Origin: Sphagnum compactum
Taxonomy: Eukaryota; Bryophyta; Sphagnopsida; Sphagnales
Length of the DNA stretch: 64,000 nt
NCBI GenBank assembly: GCA_965153455.1
Contig: OZ234500.1
Coordinates: forward strand, 2,790,001 to 2,854,000
Direction of reading: 5' to 3'
Numbering within the stretch: position 1 is the stretch's first letter; the number at the start of each line of letters is the position of its first letter. Of the stretch, positions 1 to 11,600 are shown piece after piece. The notes beneath the pieces are model-generated. The model was not told the DNA's origin. It worked only from the letters and a program-made list of their open reading frames with translations, and did no database searches. The translations under genes and the position numbers were made by a program.

Positions 1-879
1 AAATTAGGGCAAGATTAAGTTATTTGTTAAATTAAATTAAACAAATATACATAGACTAAACGAGATTACTTAAACTAAACTTTTAAACTAAATTTAATGA
101 AAGTTAATCCTAGAAATTAAATTGAGGATGTTAAACCTTCAATCAAATAAAATCATAATGTTAAAGTAAGTTAAACCAAATCCAAACCTAGGTTAAATGT
201 AGGCCAATTTGTACTAAACTTAATTACATTTTCATATTTATTTAAATATTTTATAGTTGATCAAACAATATCAATTATATTCAACATGATTATTAATTTG
301 TAGTTATAACTTATAATCATGTAATTATCTATAGTCATATTTATAATCATATAATCCTAATAATGGTTGTAGTCAACATAATGACAACGACTAAAGTGCA
401 AATATGATTACATGATTATATTTGGATAGTAGTCGCAAGTTGTTTTAGTCATGAAAACCATGTTTTGACGTAATGTGGGGAAATAATGATGATACAAGTT
501 ACGACAAACATTCAAAGGCTTAAATAAGTGTTATTGTCTTTTGAAAAAGAAAATCATAGTGATAAAAAAATGTTAAATTTGATGAATTAACATTATTTAA
601 AGATAATAAACTTCAACATAATCTATTGCCTTTAGAGATACTCAACCCATAATCAGACCATCTTGAACTTGATGAAAATAAGATATATAAACAAGATTCT
701 AAACTTGACCATATTTAATCAAATTGATGATTTTTTTCAATCATTAATCAATTTCAAGAGGAGGAAAATCAACAAATGTCATCACATGAGATGCAAGTTC
801 AGCCAATAAACATATAAATTCTTAAAGCCCATGACCATCTAAAGAAATTTTTACACTTAGACCCAAACCAATTCATGTC
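1..879. other. AT-rich intergenic DNA, no gene seen
   Basis: Very AT-rich sequence without an open frame I would support. Between about 360 and 460 there are several short TAGTC/GACTA-type motifs (for example TAGTCGCAAGTTG) like those at the edges of the CACTA-like elements further on, so this may be an eroded copy of the same kind of element. I see no promoter or RNA gene here. Confidence 0.5.
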
Positions 880-1765
880 ATTCAACAACCCATTTAGATG
901 AACATTTAGTTGTAATTTTTTTCCAAGCCAATAAAGGAATTTTCATGACTCCACATCAATTTGTTGAAGAGATTTAAACCCAAATGAACATGACTATCTA
1001 TAAAACAATCTTAAGCCCCTCATCAAAATGCTTCAAACTAGGGTAAAAATAACATGCAGAGTCGATAGATCTTGCATTTTCTAAGTAAATTGTAGATTTA
1101 AGTTTATCCATCTTTTCAATAGAAGATGACATATAACAATTTTTGTTTCAATATTGAATAAGCACATGGCAAAACCTCAAAGACCACATCTCCGAGCTAC
1201 TAACCACATATTGTGATATTTGAAATGTATGAAATATTATAACATATTATGTGAGAAAGGTGATTTATATGAAATAAAAGGATTCACAACCTTAGATTGA
1301 CCAAGAGATGAAAAAGAAAAGACATCAATGATAGGATACTTGTATTTCAAACTTGGTAATGGCTTAATTAATTGCTTGGAGTTTTAAAATATAACCAATT
1401 GTAGGACTTTCATTTAATGGAATGGAATACAAAATGATGATAGAAAGAACAAAAATAAGAATTTGATTTGAATATCTTTTTGGAGAAATAGGCACGATGG
1501 ATAATAACATAGCTACAACCCATTGTGACAATGAATGTTATATGGAAATATCTAACAACCCAATTTTCCATGCCCATATTGAGCACATAAAAATGTGCAA
1601 TATCATTATATAAGACAAACACTACTTTCAGGAAAGAGCAAAATTAAACATATACCCACGAACTAGCAACTTGTTGACATTCTAACCAAACCACTAGGGA
1701 AGATTAAGTTTAAGAAGTTTCAAGATGAAACTATAGTACCTAGCTTGAGAGATATTCAACAACAA
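880..1765 (+). pseudogene. Decayed Ty1/copia pol remnant (RT C-terminus and RNase H)
   Basis: Conceptual translation in shifting + frames gives a run of copia landmarks in the correct order. Near 935 is a stretch reading QANKGIFMTPHQFVEEI, the late reverse-transcriptase motif. Near 1190-1370 are YLK, a degenerate D(W)PRDEKEKTSMIGYLYF and AWSFK, matching the usual GYSDADWA..RKSTSGY..ISWSSK region. Near 1510-1570 is HCDNECYMEISNNPIFHAHI followed by EHIK, the CDN..A..NPVFH.RTKHIE motif of copia RNase H. In-frame stops and several frameshifts break it, so it cannot be functional. No LTR or primer-binding site was recognised around it. Confidence 0.7.
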
Positions 1766-3768
1766 GCGATATCAATTTTCATTTTCGACTAGAAAAATTG
1801 AACATATATTTTTTCATGTTGTAATACATTTATGGTTATCTTTAGTGTTGTTGAGATCATGATATACTTTCACATCTTCATTCTTGTCTATTGAAAAATT
1901 ATCCAAAACCTTCATAAACAAAAATTTGAAATTTTTTACCTCTTTTCTTAGGTGAGTAGTAAAAGATGGTTTTGGTGTACCTTCCTTATTAATATATTGC
2001 AAATAGTTCAAAAATATAAAGGGTGATGAACTTAGTAAAACACTATGTATAATTCTTACCAACGTTGACCAATTTTTATTCACTTATTGGAATGATGTAA
2101 TATCTAGTGAATGTGAAGCAAGTTCCTTCAAATGTGACCATATATATACAATTTAAGACCACAATATTAGGAGTGGGAATAAAGGTGGAAGGACCAAATT
2201 GTGCAACAATTCACTAATTACACCATTTGCACTAGAATCTAATTGTTTTCAAGCAAACCTAGATAGAGTTTTTCAACATGTTAAAAGTTTTTGAAGAATG
2301 AATAACAAAGGCTTGCTTCAGGATTTGCTTTGGGAGTTAGAAATATATTAAGAATAGAAAATTATAATTCTTGTAACATAAATTCTTGGATAACATCATT
2401 GATCTTTTCATTCACTTAATTAAATTTTTTTTTTCCATTGTATATAGATCAACCACATGCACACAAGTAATGCTTCCCATTGCAACATAAACCACCATGA
2501 TTTGGTTAAATAACAACACAAATCTATGATCTACAAGTCAACATCTCCTTGTAGTGAAAAAATAATGACTTACTAAGGTGATGCATGTTGCAATTCTTGA
2601 TTGAAAGTTGAAATTGGTGATGGGTGTCCAATGTTTGTCAAATGATGGATATGTTTGTTCAAACTTGCCTTTTCGCACAATAAAAAAACTACGACCTAAA
2701 ATGGCTATGAATGTGAAAAGAGATGCATAATTCTCACCCTCATAAGTTAATTATTTGTTGTTGCGGACACATATTTCTAAAACCTTCTTTCTATCATGTT
2801 TTTAAATTAGGTAAATAAGATTTTGTGAACTTTCCTTATTGTTAAAACATTATTTTCATTTACTAGATGAACTCTTTTGAAGAGATATTTGTGTGATTTT
2901 TTGGATTGGACTAGCATTAGGCACAAGGCTAAGTTTTGTCAAGTATGAAGTAGGTATAAACCAAGTATTATATCTCAAGTCAATACCAATTTGGTACTAG
3001 TATAAGATTGGTATCCTTGCCTTAGGTGATATACCGGACTAATATGTTCCTCCATACCAACATACATATCGATACTATATACCTATAGCTCGCTCCTATA
3101 TACCAATACAACTATCCATAAAGACCTAGGAGAAAAAACTTCTAAGTGTATTTGGAGGTAGACATTAAAGAATAGAATTTTTCATTTTTGCAAAAGGTAA
3201 GCATTTTGCAAAAGCAATGGCAAATATATTGTTGTGTTTAGATTCATAATAGAGTATAGTAGCTTAATGGAATTTGGCCCCTACTAGGTAACAATAGAGC
3301 TATTTTGATATGAGGATTTTTGAAAGATGATATTTTGGCTTGTGTTGAAACACTTGAGATTAGTTCTAATAGAGTTATAAAAAGGGTTTCTTCCCTATTT
3401 TCCCTATTGGGGTTTGGACATTGGACAAAACGGAGCTTGGAATGGGTTTGTGTATGATGTCCTTCCTATGTGTACCCCATTCCATTTGTGACTTACATTG
3501 AATGTGTTGAGCGGGAAGAAATGCCTTTGAGTTGGAACGGATTTTGGGTGGAGCTCAATAATAAATGTATTGTTGTTCTTCTTGTTCTTGTGGGAGCTCT
3601 CTTCTGTTTTTCTCCGGCTTTTTGTTTGCAGTCAGAGGACCCTTTTTGGTTCCTTCTTTCATTATGCTAATGCTTGTCGTTTGTGTGAGCTTTCCTCAAC
3701 AGGAAATCGTTGAAATTCTCGTATTCGGTTGTTGGGTGGAGAGGTTGAATGGTTTGAAAGCTTTACTG
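1766..3768. other. Intergenic region upstream of the CHD3 gene
   Basis: AT-rich until about 3,300, then composition shifts toward that of the gene. Around 2,970-3,110 there is a cluster of related words built on ACCAATTTGGTACTAG and ATACCAATACAACTA, suggesting an eroded short repeat. Short frames at 3,470-3,777 have no recognisable product. The part beyond about 3,350 may be promoter or leader of the gene starting at 4,168, but no TATA box can be assigned with confidence. Confidence 0.4.
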
Positions 3769-4020
3769 TACATGTAGCTGCCATTTTCTGCCATTTTCTG
3801 ATGATGGGTAGTTGAGAAGTTTGGGAAAGAGAGGGGCAAATTAGGTGTTTTGCTCACCCTCAATGTATATGTCGCTGCCATTTTCTGCCATTTTCTGATG
3901 ATGGGTAGTTGAGAAGTTTGGGAAAGAGAGGGGCAAATTAGGTGTTTTGCTCACCCTCAATGTATATGTCGCTGCCATTTTCTGCCATTTTCTGATGATG
4001 GGTAGCTGAGAAATTTTGGG
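3769..4020 (+). repeat. 97-bp tandem repeat, about 2.5 copies, in the gene 5' flank
   Basis: The word ATGTMGCTGCCATTTTCTGC recurs at 3772, 3869 and 3966, exactly 97 bp apart each time. Copies 1 and 2 are nearly identical over the full unit; copy 3 diverges after GATGATGGGTAGCTGAG. Inside each unit the 10-mer GCCATTTTCT is itself doubled. The array sits about 150-400 bp upstream of the presumed start codon of the CHD3-type gene, so it lies in promoter or 5' UTR. High identity between units implies recent expansion. Confidence 0.9.
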
Positions 4021-4026
4021 TTGATT

Positions 4027-4043
4027 GAGAGAGAGAGAGAGAG
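4027..4043 (+). repeat. GA dinucleotide tract in the leader
   Basis: A run of about eight GA units directly after the 97-bp array and 125 bp before the presumed ATG. GA/CT tracts are common in plant core promoters and 5' UTRs and can bind BPC-type GAGA factors. Whether it is used here is inference. Confidence 0.6.
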
Positions 4044-4167
4044 GAACTAGGTGTGAGAGAGGAATTAGGTTGTTCAGTTTTCCACCGCTTGCTGATCGAC
4101 AAGAGAATAACAATGTGACAGGTTTGAGTCTGACGAGCCTGTGAAATCACAGACAAACAAGAGAGAT

Positions 4168-5645
4168 ATGCAAGCAGCACAGAGGAAGAAGAAGAAGAAG
4201 CAGAAGGTGAAGGTGGGTAGCGTGATATCTGTCTATTGGCCTGAGGACAAGACATGGTACCACGGGGAAGTAATCTCTTTCAACGATGATGATGCTTCTG
4301 AGATCTGTGAAGTGCTTTACGAGGACGGAGAACGAGAGGTGATCAAGCTTAAGGAAGAGAAGTACAAGATTGGAAACAAGGCACGCAGCAAGAAATTATG
4401 TCGTCTACTTGCTGATGGGGATGTCAATGCACAGCTTAGAAGCATCAGGGAAATCTTGTATGACATTGGTACTGCTGCTATCACGTCCTCATCCATCCCT
4501 TTCTCTCACATTGAAAACTTAGTGTTGCCATTGCTATATGAGAAATCCCTTCAAATCCCTTCTGGAAGCAGCAGTCATTTGTGCACGTTTTGCATGTTGG
4601 GGTGAATGCCATCACTGCATACATGTGTTGGTATGTCTCTTATGTGTAAAGTCCAAGGGACTCTTAACATGCAATGAATCTTATCCTCAAAATTGTGCTG
4701 CAGCTTGAATTAGGGTTTTATCAGCTTTTCCCCCTAGCTCTGCATCTTGGGTGCCGGCCCTATATGATGATTTGGTCATCTGGTTGCTTCTGGAAATGGA
4801 ACAGAAACTCAGGACACACATGTTCACGTAATCTATAATATTGGGTTGCAAATTTTTCCTACTTGTTTGCACTCACTATTGTTTAGAGTTGATGTAAGTC
4901 AGTCAGGAGTCATGGCATTTTGTCATGGGTATTCATGATGATGGTGCTGGGTCTGGCACTTTGTGAGTGGTGGCACTCATAAGGTTCATGACTGCATCCC
5001 TCATTTTTTTTGGTGGTTACTTTTCAAGGAGTTGTTGTGGAGCTTTTCTGTGCTGCAATCTCAATAGATAAAAGATTCATTCAACTTGTGGCCCACCCTA
5101 AATTCTATGTGTGGCTGACAAAAAGTTTTACAGTTTGCACTTTGGGGTGGATGCTTGTGTAGAGGATAGGCTGCCTTGCAAAGGAGTGTCTTCGGACAGG
5201 CCTGCATGGTGGCAGGCATGGCATGTGGGCATAGACTCTGCTGTGGAAGCCAGAAGTATCCTGCTTTTGGTCCCCTTTGTTGAGAAGCTTGCCCGAATCC
5301 TGAGGCCCAACATCAAAACCAACTGGTGGAAAATCCAGGTCTGCTGCTCCACCTGTTTCCTTGGACTAAACTTCTGCAAATGTCATGTGTTTATTCATTT
5401 TTGTTAGATCCTCTGTTGTTTTGAGTAGATCAAATGCACTCTTTGTTTGTCTTCTTTTCTGCCCATCTTCCACCTCAGAAGGCTAGTCTGATGTGTGGAT
5501 TTGCAGGGAGAGCAGGAGTGGTTCAAGCGCTTGGGTTCTGTCAAAAGTAGTGCCGACTTGTATGTGTTGGTAAATGACCTGCTCACAAAAGGAGTTGACT
5601 GGACGGAAGCGCGACAATTTTTTCCAATCTGCAACACACAATGCG
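4168..5645 (+). other. Exons 1-3: Tudor-like domain plus a Trp-rich helical region
   Basis: Exon 1 opens with a Lys-rich patch, then [20 protein letters not shown] and [11 protein letters not shown], the hydrophobic barrel pattern of Tudor domains of the PDS5/PTM kind. Exon 2 has RPAWWQAW and exon 3 has [11 protein letters not shown] and GVDW. The alternation of Trp with long helices faintly resembles WHIM/DDT-associated regions; this is a weak inference. Known plant CHD3 proteins usually begin close to the PHD or chromodomains, so this extension is unusual. It is joined to exon 4 because phases match (exon 3 ends TGC G, exon 4 starts AA GTG). A separate upstream gene or broken reading frame remains possible, see the 10-bp duplication. 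Confidence 0.6.
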
Positions 5646-8600
5646 GTGGTTTTTGACTCTCTCTAGTACATTGAATGACTTGCTTCCCTCATTTTGTTTG
5701 TGCTTGCACAATCTTGGGCTGGTGGATCAGCTGTTGCACTAAGGTTTCTGCATGAATTGTGATACTATGCTGTTGTGTCACCTGCCTACTGTAGAATGTG
5801 GTCCATTTGATTTGAATGCTCTTAAGGAATATGCAATTAGCATGTTTCGGAAGAATCCTAAGCTTGCCGCTTTTACGAATCTCCATTTCTATTTAGGATG
5901 AGCACATACCTCCTGAGGTACCACCTCTTTCTGTTTTACCCTCTCCATCCTTGTCCCTGTGAAATCTGTGTGGTTTTTGGCTGCTGGAATCCTGGTTTGT
6001 AGTTGATCATAACTCACAATCCTTTGTGGTACAGAAGTGAAGCAGGGTCTGTGGGATGAAAGGGGACAATCAAAAAGGGGAGCCAGAACTTTTCAGAAAA
6101 CAAAGGGTCAGTTGTATGTGAAAAAAGTATCTCACATGAATATGGATAATAGTGATAAGGTGGACCAAGGTGGGATAAAGGGACAGAAGGTGAAGGTTGG
6201 CATGGAGAAAGCTGGCCCTGACACTTCTGAGCCTAAGAGAAAGTCCATTCAGCACAGACGGAGGAAGATGGTTATCAGGGCAGGGAAGGACTTTGGGATG
6301 GAGGAGGAGAAGGGTAGTGAAGATGCTGCTCAGTTACTTGAGCTAGAAAAACATAGTTCAGACAAGGAAAATTCAGACAAATCAGAACAAAGGAGCTCAG
6401 GGGGCAGCTTTGTTGACAAACCCAACCCTAGTGCAAGACATCGTCGGGAAGGGCGATCTGAACTACTGAGTTACCGGACCAGGTCTAAAAGGAAGGCAGA
6501 TGAGGTCAAGGTCAGTGAGGGGCAGAAATCTGCTAGGACAGAGGAGGGACTGTTGAGTCGCCTTCGTCAAGGCCTGCTTAGAGTTGGAGCTTCAAGAATC
6601 AGATCACAAAAGGAGGAGAGGAATGAGGATGAGAGCTCAGAGGCAAGTAGTGATGATGAAGCAACACCTTCTTCAAGCAGTGAAGGGTCTGATGAGAACA
6701 CAAGTGCAGATCTCAGTGAAGATGGAGAGGACAGCTGTTTTCAGCGAGGGTTGAAGAAGAAAACCATGGCGAAGAAGACAAGAGCAATAACAGGGAAGAA
6801 TGGAAGGAGGTCCCTATCTCCTGCTCCATCTGATGAGGAAGTTTGTTCAGTGTGCAAAGTAAGAGCACCCACTTGTTTGAAATGGAACATAGGAGAGACA
6901 AATGTCTCCTTCAATCTGTACAGTTCTGTTTGACTGCTTTTTCCAGTAGTGGGTTTCTTGGAGACATGAAGTGCTGATGAGTTGATGATGATGATAAGTG
7001 CTGGGTGTACTACTCATCTTGATCTCAGCTCCTTGTTACCTTGACCTTAGGTGTTTATTATGTGGCTTTCACAAGCTTTGAAAGGGGATGAGCATGTGTG
7101 GTCGGTTGGGTTCTTTGCAGTTTGCAGGTGCAGCAGAAATGATGCTGTTGTGTGATGGGCTGAAGTGTGATGAAGCCTTCCATTCTTTCTGCCTTGCTAT
7201 TCCTCTTCAAACAATACCTGATGGAGACTGGTTGTGCCCAATGTGTATCCATCAAGGGTCAATGGCAGCTGGCACTAGCAAGCTCAGAAAGAAAAAATTA
7301 TCATCTGAATCGATTCCTCCTACCAAGAAGATTGAGGCAATTCTAGGGATGCGAGAAGCTCCCAGTGAATCTGTTTGTTTGACATCTTCAAAAGGAAGGA
7401 ATCTCCAGTATCTCATAAAATGGAGCTCTCTTTCTCACCGACATGATACTTGGGTATGGATGTATGATACCTGTCATGTAGAGTTCTCTCCCTTGCTACG
7501 TCATTCACAGTATTATTGGGATGCCTTGCTACTTCATTCAAAGATTCTGTTGGGATGCTAGTGTTGCTGTATGGCTTCTAACTTTCAGGAAAGCAACGTA
7601 TCCAGATTGATGGCTTAGCCCCCCTGTGTTTCATATAAGCCTTTTCATCTTGAAAGGTATTAGGGTTTAGGGTTTAGACAAGGCGAATCTAAACTCAGGA
7701 CCCAATTCATGGTTGTAATGCTTGTCAACCTCTGTATTTGTTGAGTTCCACATGTCACTCCTTATCACAACTCATGTGACTCTTTTGAAATTCGTAGGTC
7801 CCTGAAGATTGGCTTTTGCATTTCGATCGACACCGCCTTCTAAGCTATCAGCGGAGGTTGCCATGAGTCTGCCTTCACATTGTTTTGCAATTTATCACTG
7901 TGAGAGACATTGTGTGGAAGTTTTTGTACTGGAGACTTCTGCATACTCCACTTGTGTCAGCAGATGGAGTTTTAGAGAGAGAGAGAGAGAGAACAGAGAT
8001 GATGTTCTCCAATCATACACTGATTGATCTGGCACAATTGGCAGGGTATCTTCTCAATATGGAGCTGAATTTACTGATGAGCGGAGGCCAGAATGGCTAA
8101 AGATTGATCGAATAATTGCATGTCGCAAGCAGGATACAAATGTTGGAACCCCTTCAGCACTAAAAGGAAAAGCCACTGAAGTATCTGATGATGACAGAAG
8201 TCCACTTGAGTATCTTGTGAAATGGTGTAACCTAGACTACAATGGGTCCACTTGGGAAGAAGAGAGTGGCGACCAAGACATGCTAGATGCCATTCAGAAG
8301 TTCTCTGAAAGGCATTTGATTGCAAAGAAAAGGGAGCTTTCTGAGCAAACAGGCAGGGATGTCGCTATTGGTATTCTGCAGCAACCAGTGTATATCAAGG
8401 GAGGATTCCTGCACGAGTATCAAATCGAAGGCCTAAAGTGGCTTGTAGCCAATTTTGAGGAACAGAAGAGTGTCATTCTTGCTGGTAAGTTCTATGAATT
8501 GTGATAGCAGGATGCACCTCTATTGTAGGTATGTTGTGTGATAGTGGCACAATTGCAAGTTGAGAATACTGCAATAATGTTCTATGATGGACTTCTTTGC

Positions 8601-11600
8601 TTCACATATCCGAGAACCCTAAAGGATTAGACTTATGGGTGTGGCAGATGAGATGGGTTTGGGCAAGACCATTCAAGCCATAAGTTTCATGATGTGCCTT
8701 CGGCATGAGAAGCTCAGCAGCAAGCCATTTTTGGTCATTGCACCCAAGAGCACCCTTCCTGGCTGGGAACAGGTTTATAGCATACTCTCTGTCTGTGTTA
8801 GTCTTCTTTTCTACCCCGACTCAAATTCCTGCACTATTCATTGTCTAGGACCTGTCACTATGTGAAGTACATGTTTTTAGTCGACAGAAATTGATAATGA
8901 AGATGTGGAACTAGTCTCTGCTCAGCATTTTATTCTTGTTTATGTTCACTCTATGAATGACAAATTGACATTGATTTCATATATTGCAGGAGTTACAGCA
9001 GTGGGGTGCAGACCTCAATGCTGTGGTATATGAAGGTGACCAGACTGCGCGGGCATTGATTAGGGAATATGAGTTTTACACAGCAGATGAAGCCCCATTG
9101 TTTGACGTCTTGGTTACATCTTATGACTTGTCGATGCGTGACAATTCCCGTCTGCAGAGATTTGAGTGGTCCTGCATCATAGGTTAGTTTTTGACTCATG
9201 TCAAGTTGGTTTGTGAATAACAAGGATACTTTGTCTATTGCATAAAGCAGAGGATTAGGTGTAGCTTTGAGTTGACTAAGGAGGGCTGGTCTTTTTCCAA
9301 CACCCATTGTAGTTTTGTGAAAGAAAAGACAGCTGTGATGTAGCCTGTAGAAGAGGTCAAGAAGAAATATGCTGTGCAAATCCAGACAAATCTTGAGTAT
9401 TACAAGACAGTTCAGAGAAGTGTTTCTCACATGTATTTCCAACTGTGCTTGCATAAGCTCACACCCATCTGTAGTCATTCCAGCTCTGTAAGCCACATCT
9501 TTGTGTGCACTGGAATAGATGCACTACAATCCAGATGCATGATGTGGTCTGATTATGCAGTTAGCAATGTGACATTTGACACACTGTATTCGTGGATGCA
9601 ATGAACTGCAGTGGATGAAGGCCACCGTGTGAAGAATATGCGTTCCAAGCTGGGGAGCCTGCTTAAAAAGCAAACAGCAGACTTCAGACTTCTTCTGACT
9701 GTACGTCTCTCCTTTCAGCTATTTGAGAGTCTCAATTCACTTTTTTTTGGAGTTTGCATCACAAAGAACATGCCATTGTATGACTGCAAACTCATTCTTG
9801 TAGTGGCTTTTAGTTTCCGTTTTGCTGGAATGGACAAAATAAGTTTGGGTTCCTGTTTCTTTAAGTCTTTGCCACTCTGTTCCCTTCCCACCTCCTCTTT
9901 GTTTGCCTATTTCTGGTCGAGAGGGTTTTCCATCTTGTAAATGATGTGCATCTAGTCTCAAGTTTTAACCTATGCCTTTCACCCTGTACAATTCTTGGGT
10001 TACAGAGATTACAGAAGGGCTTTTGTTTCTCACCTGTCTATAGAAGAAGCTATCGAGGAAGGCCCTGAAACTGCCTTTGGATCTTCAAAATGATTGCTTG
10101 AAAGCTTTCTCATTTCAACCAGGGGAGCTTTTGTAAGCCCACCTTTTTATGCCCATTCGCTTTCTTTTGGGCAGAGCCTCCTCTTTTTCCCAGTTGCTGG
10201 TTCTTTGGTCAGATCTGAAATGTCCCATTCTTTATTATAGTCATTCCCTGTTCTCCTTTTTCTTTCCCTTTCTGTTGGTCTGTTTTGTTGTTGTTGTTGT
10301 TGTTGTGGTCTGTTGCTAGCCAGTAGTATGGCTGAGTCTTCCCGTTGCTTCCAGAATTGCAGCAGAAACTCAGTTTGCAGGTTGATGCTTGTTACCAGCC
10401 TTTACCCACTGTAGGGAGCTGATGAAGTCATTGGGGAAGTTGTGGTAGTTAAGTCACTATCATACATACTACTGTTGATGGTCCCTGAACAGGTGTGAGA
10501 CTGCCAATTTTGTTTGTACCGGTGTGTGTTTTTTGTTTGTTCTGTCTTTTGTTGTTTGGTTCTTTCTATGGCTTCCTGAGGAAGTGTTCACCTTGCTGTT
10601 TTTTCTTCATCGTGAGAATGCAGATTTCTCTATTCTTATGAAAGATATAATACACTATCATCTCCAATTCTTTTCAGGTTGCATACAATCATAAGTAGTG
10701 AGAAGTACTCAGTCCTTATATCGTTTACCTCTTTTCCTACCAGTTTGGTTTTAAAAGCATCTTTTGAAGTCCATTGATGTTCACTGAGAAAGCAAGAGAC
10801 TCGCACTGTTGTTCATACTGCTATCTTTATGGGTTTGCTTTGAACTTGTTTTTCCTTTCTGTATATTTCTTCTTCCCTGTTCTTTAGTCCTAATCTGGAG
10901 TTTTTCTATGAATTAAATGAACAGTTTTTCGCCTGGTTTCACTGGGCACCTTTCAATGTGAGTAATGAGATTCTTCAATGCTCATGAGAGTTATATTATC
11001 AGTGCAAAGTGCAAGTGTCTTCTGCTGATGACTTTGTGAATTCATCCATTACAACAGCAGAAGTTTGGGAAGTAGAACTTCAAGATATACAGTAGCTGAG
11101 GTAAAGGGTGGTTAGGTACTGATGATTGCTATCAATAGATGACTATGTTGGTTGTGTGCAGTCCCTTCACAAAAAAACATGCTCTTCACAGTTGCCTACT
11201 GGCTCTGAATGTAGGCAGCACAAATGTGCTGCTTGTGCTTCATCTTTAACTCAGGCAGATGATCATTTTCCATAGTGCTTTTGGTTAGCATATGATCAAC
11301 TTGTGCTATAGATGCTAGGGTGGCTCAGACAGAGTACTGCATTTCAGAAATGATTTTCCTGTCAGCCAGATGCTTATGCAACCCACTGACTGTAGGGTTG
11401 AATCAAATCATCAACTTTGTTGCAGGATCTTATTTACCCATGTGGGCTGCTATTATGGCCCGCCCATCTGGAGGCATTCACAGGAGTTCTGGCCAGTAAA
11501 CTTACATCCCTAGGCTTGATGGTTGGCTTACAGGGGACACCGGTACAGAACACATTGACTGAGCTGTTTGCCTTACTTCACTTTTTGGATCCAAGTGAAT

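Noticed and set aside
3841-4255. Minus-strand Ser-rich frames upstream of and over CHD3 exon 1
   Set aside because: They arise from the 97-bp repeat, the GA tract and the Lys-rich exon read backwards.
5899-5919. Possible 21-bp micro-exon GATGAGCACATACCTCCTGAG
   Set aside because: It has AG before and GT after, but none of its frames can join exon 3 and exon 4 without a stop or phase conflict.
7660-7678. Possible telomere insertion
   Set aside because: Only about two and a half TTTAGGG units inside an intron; more likely a chance or regulatory telobox.
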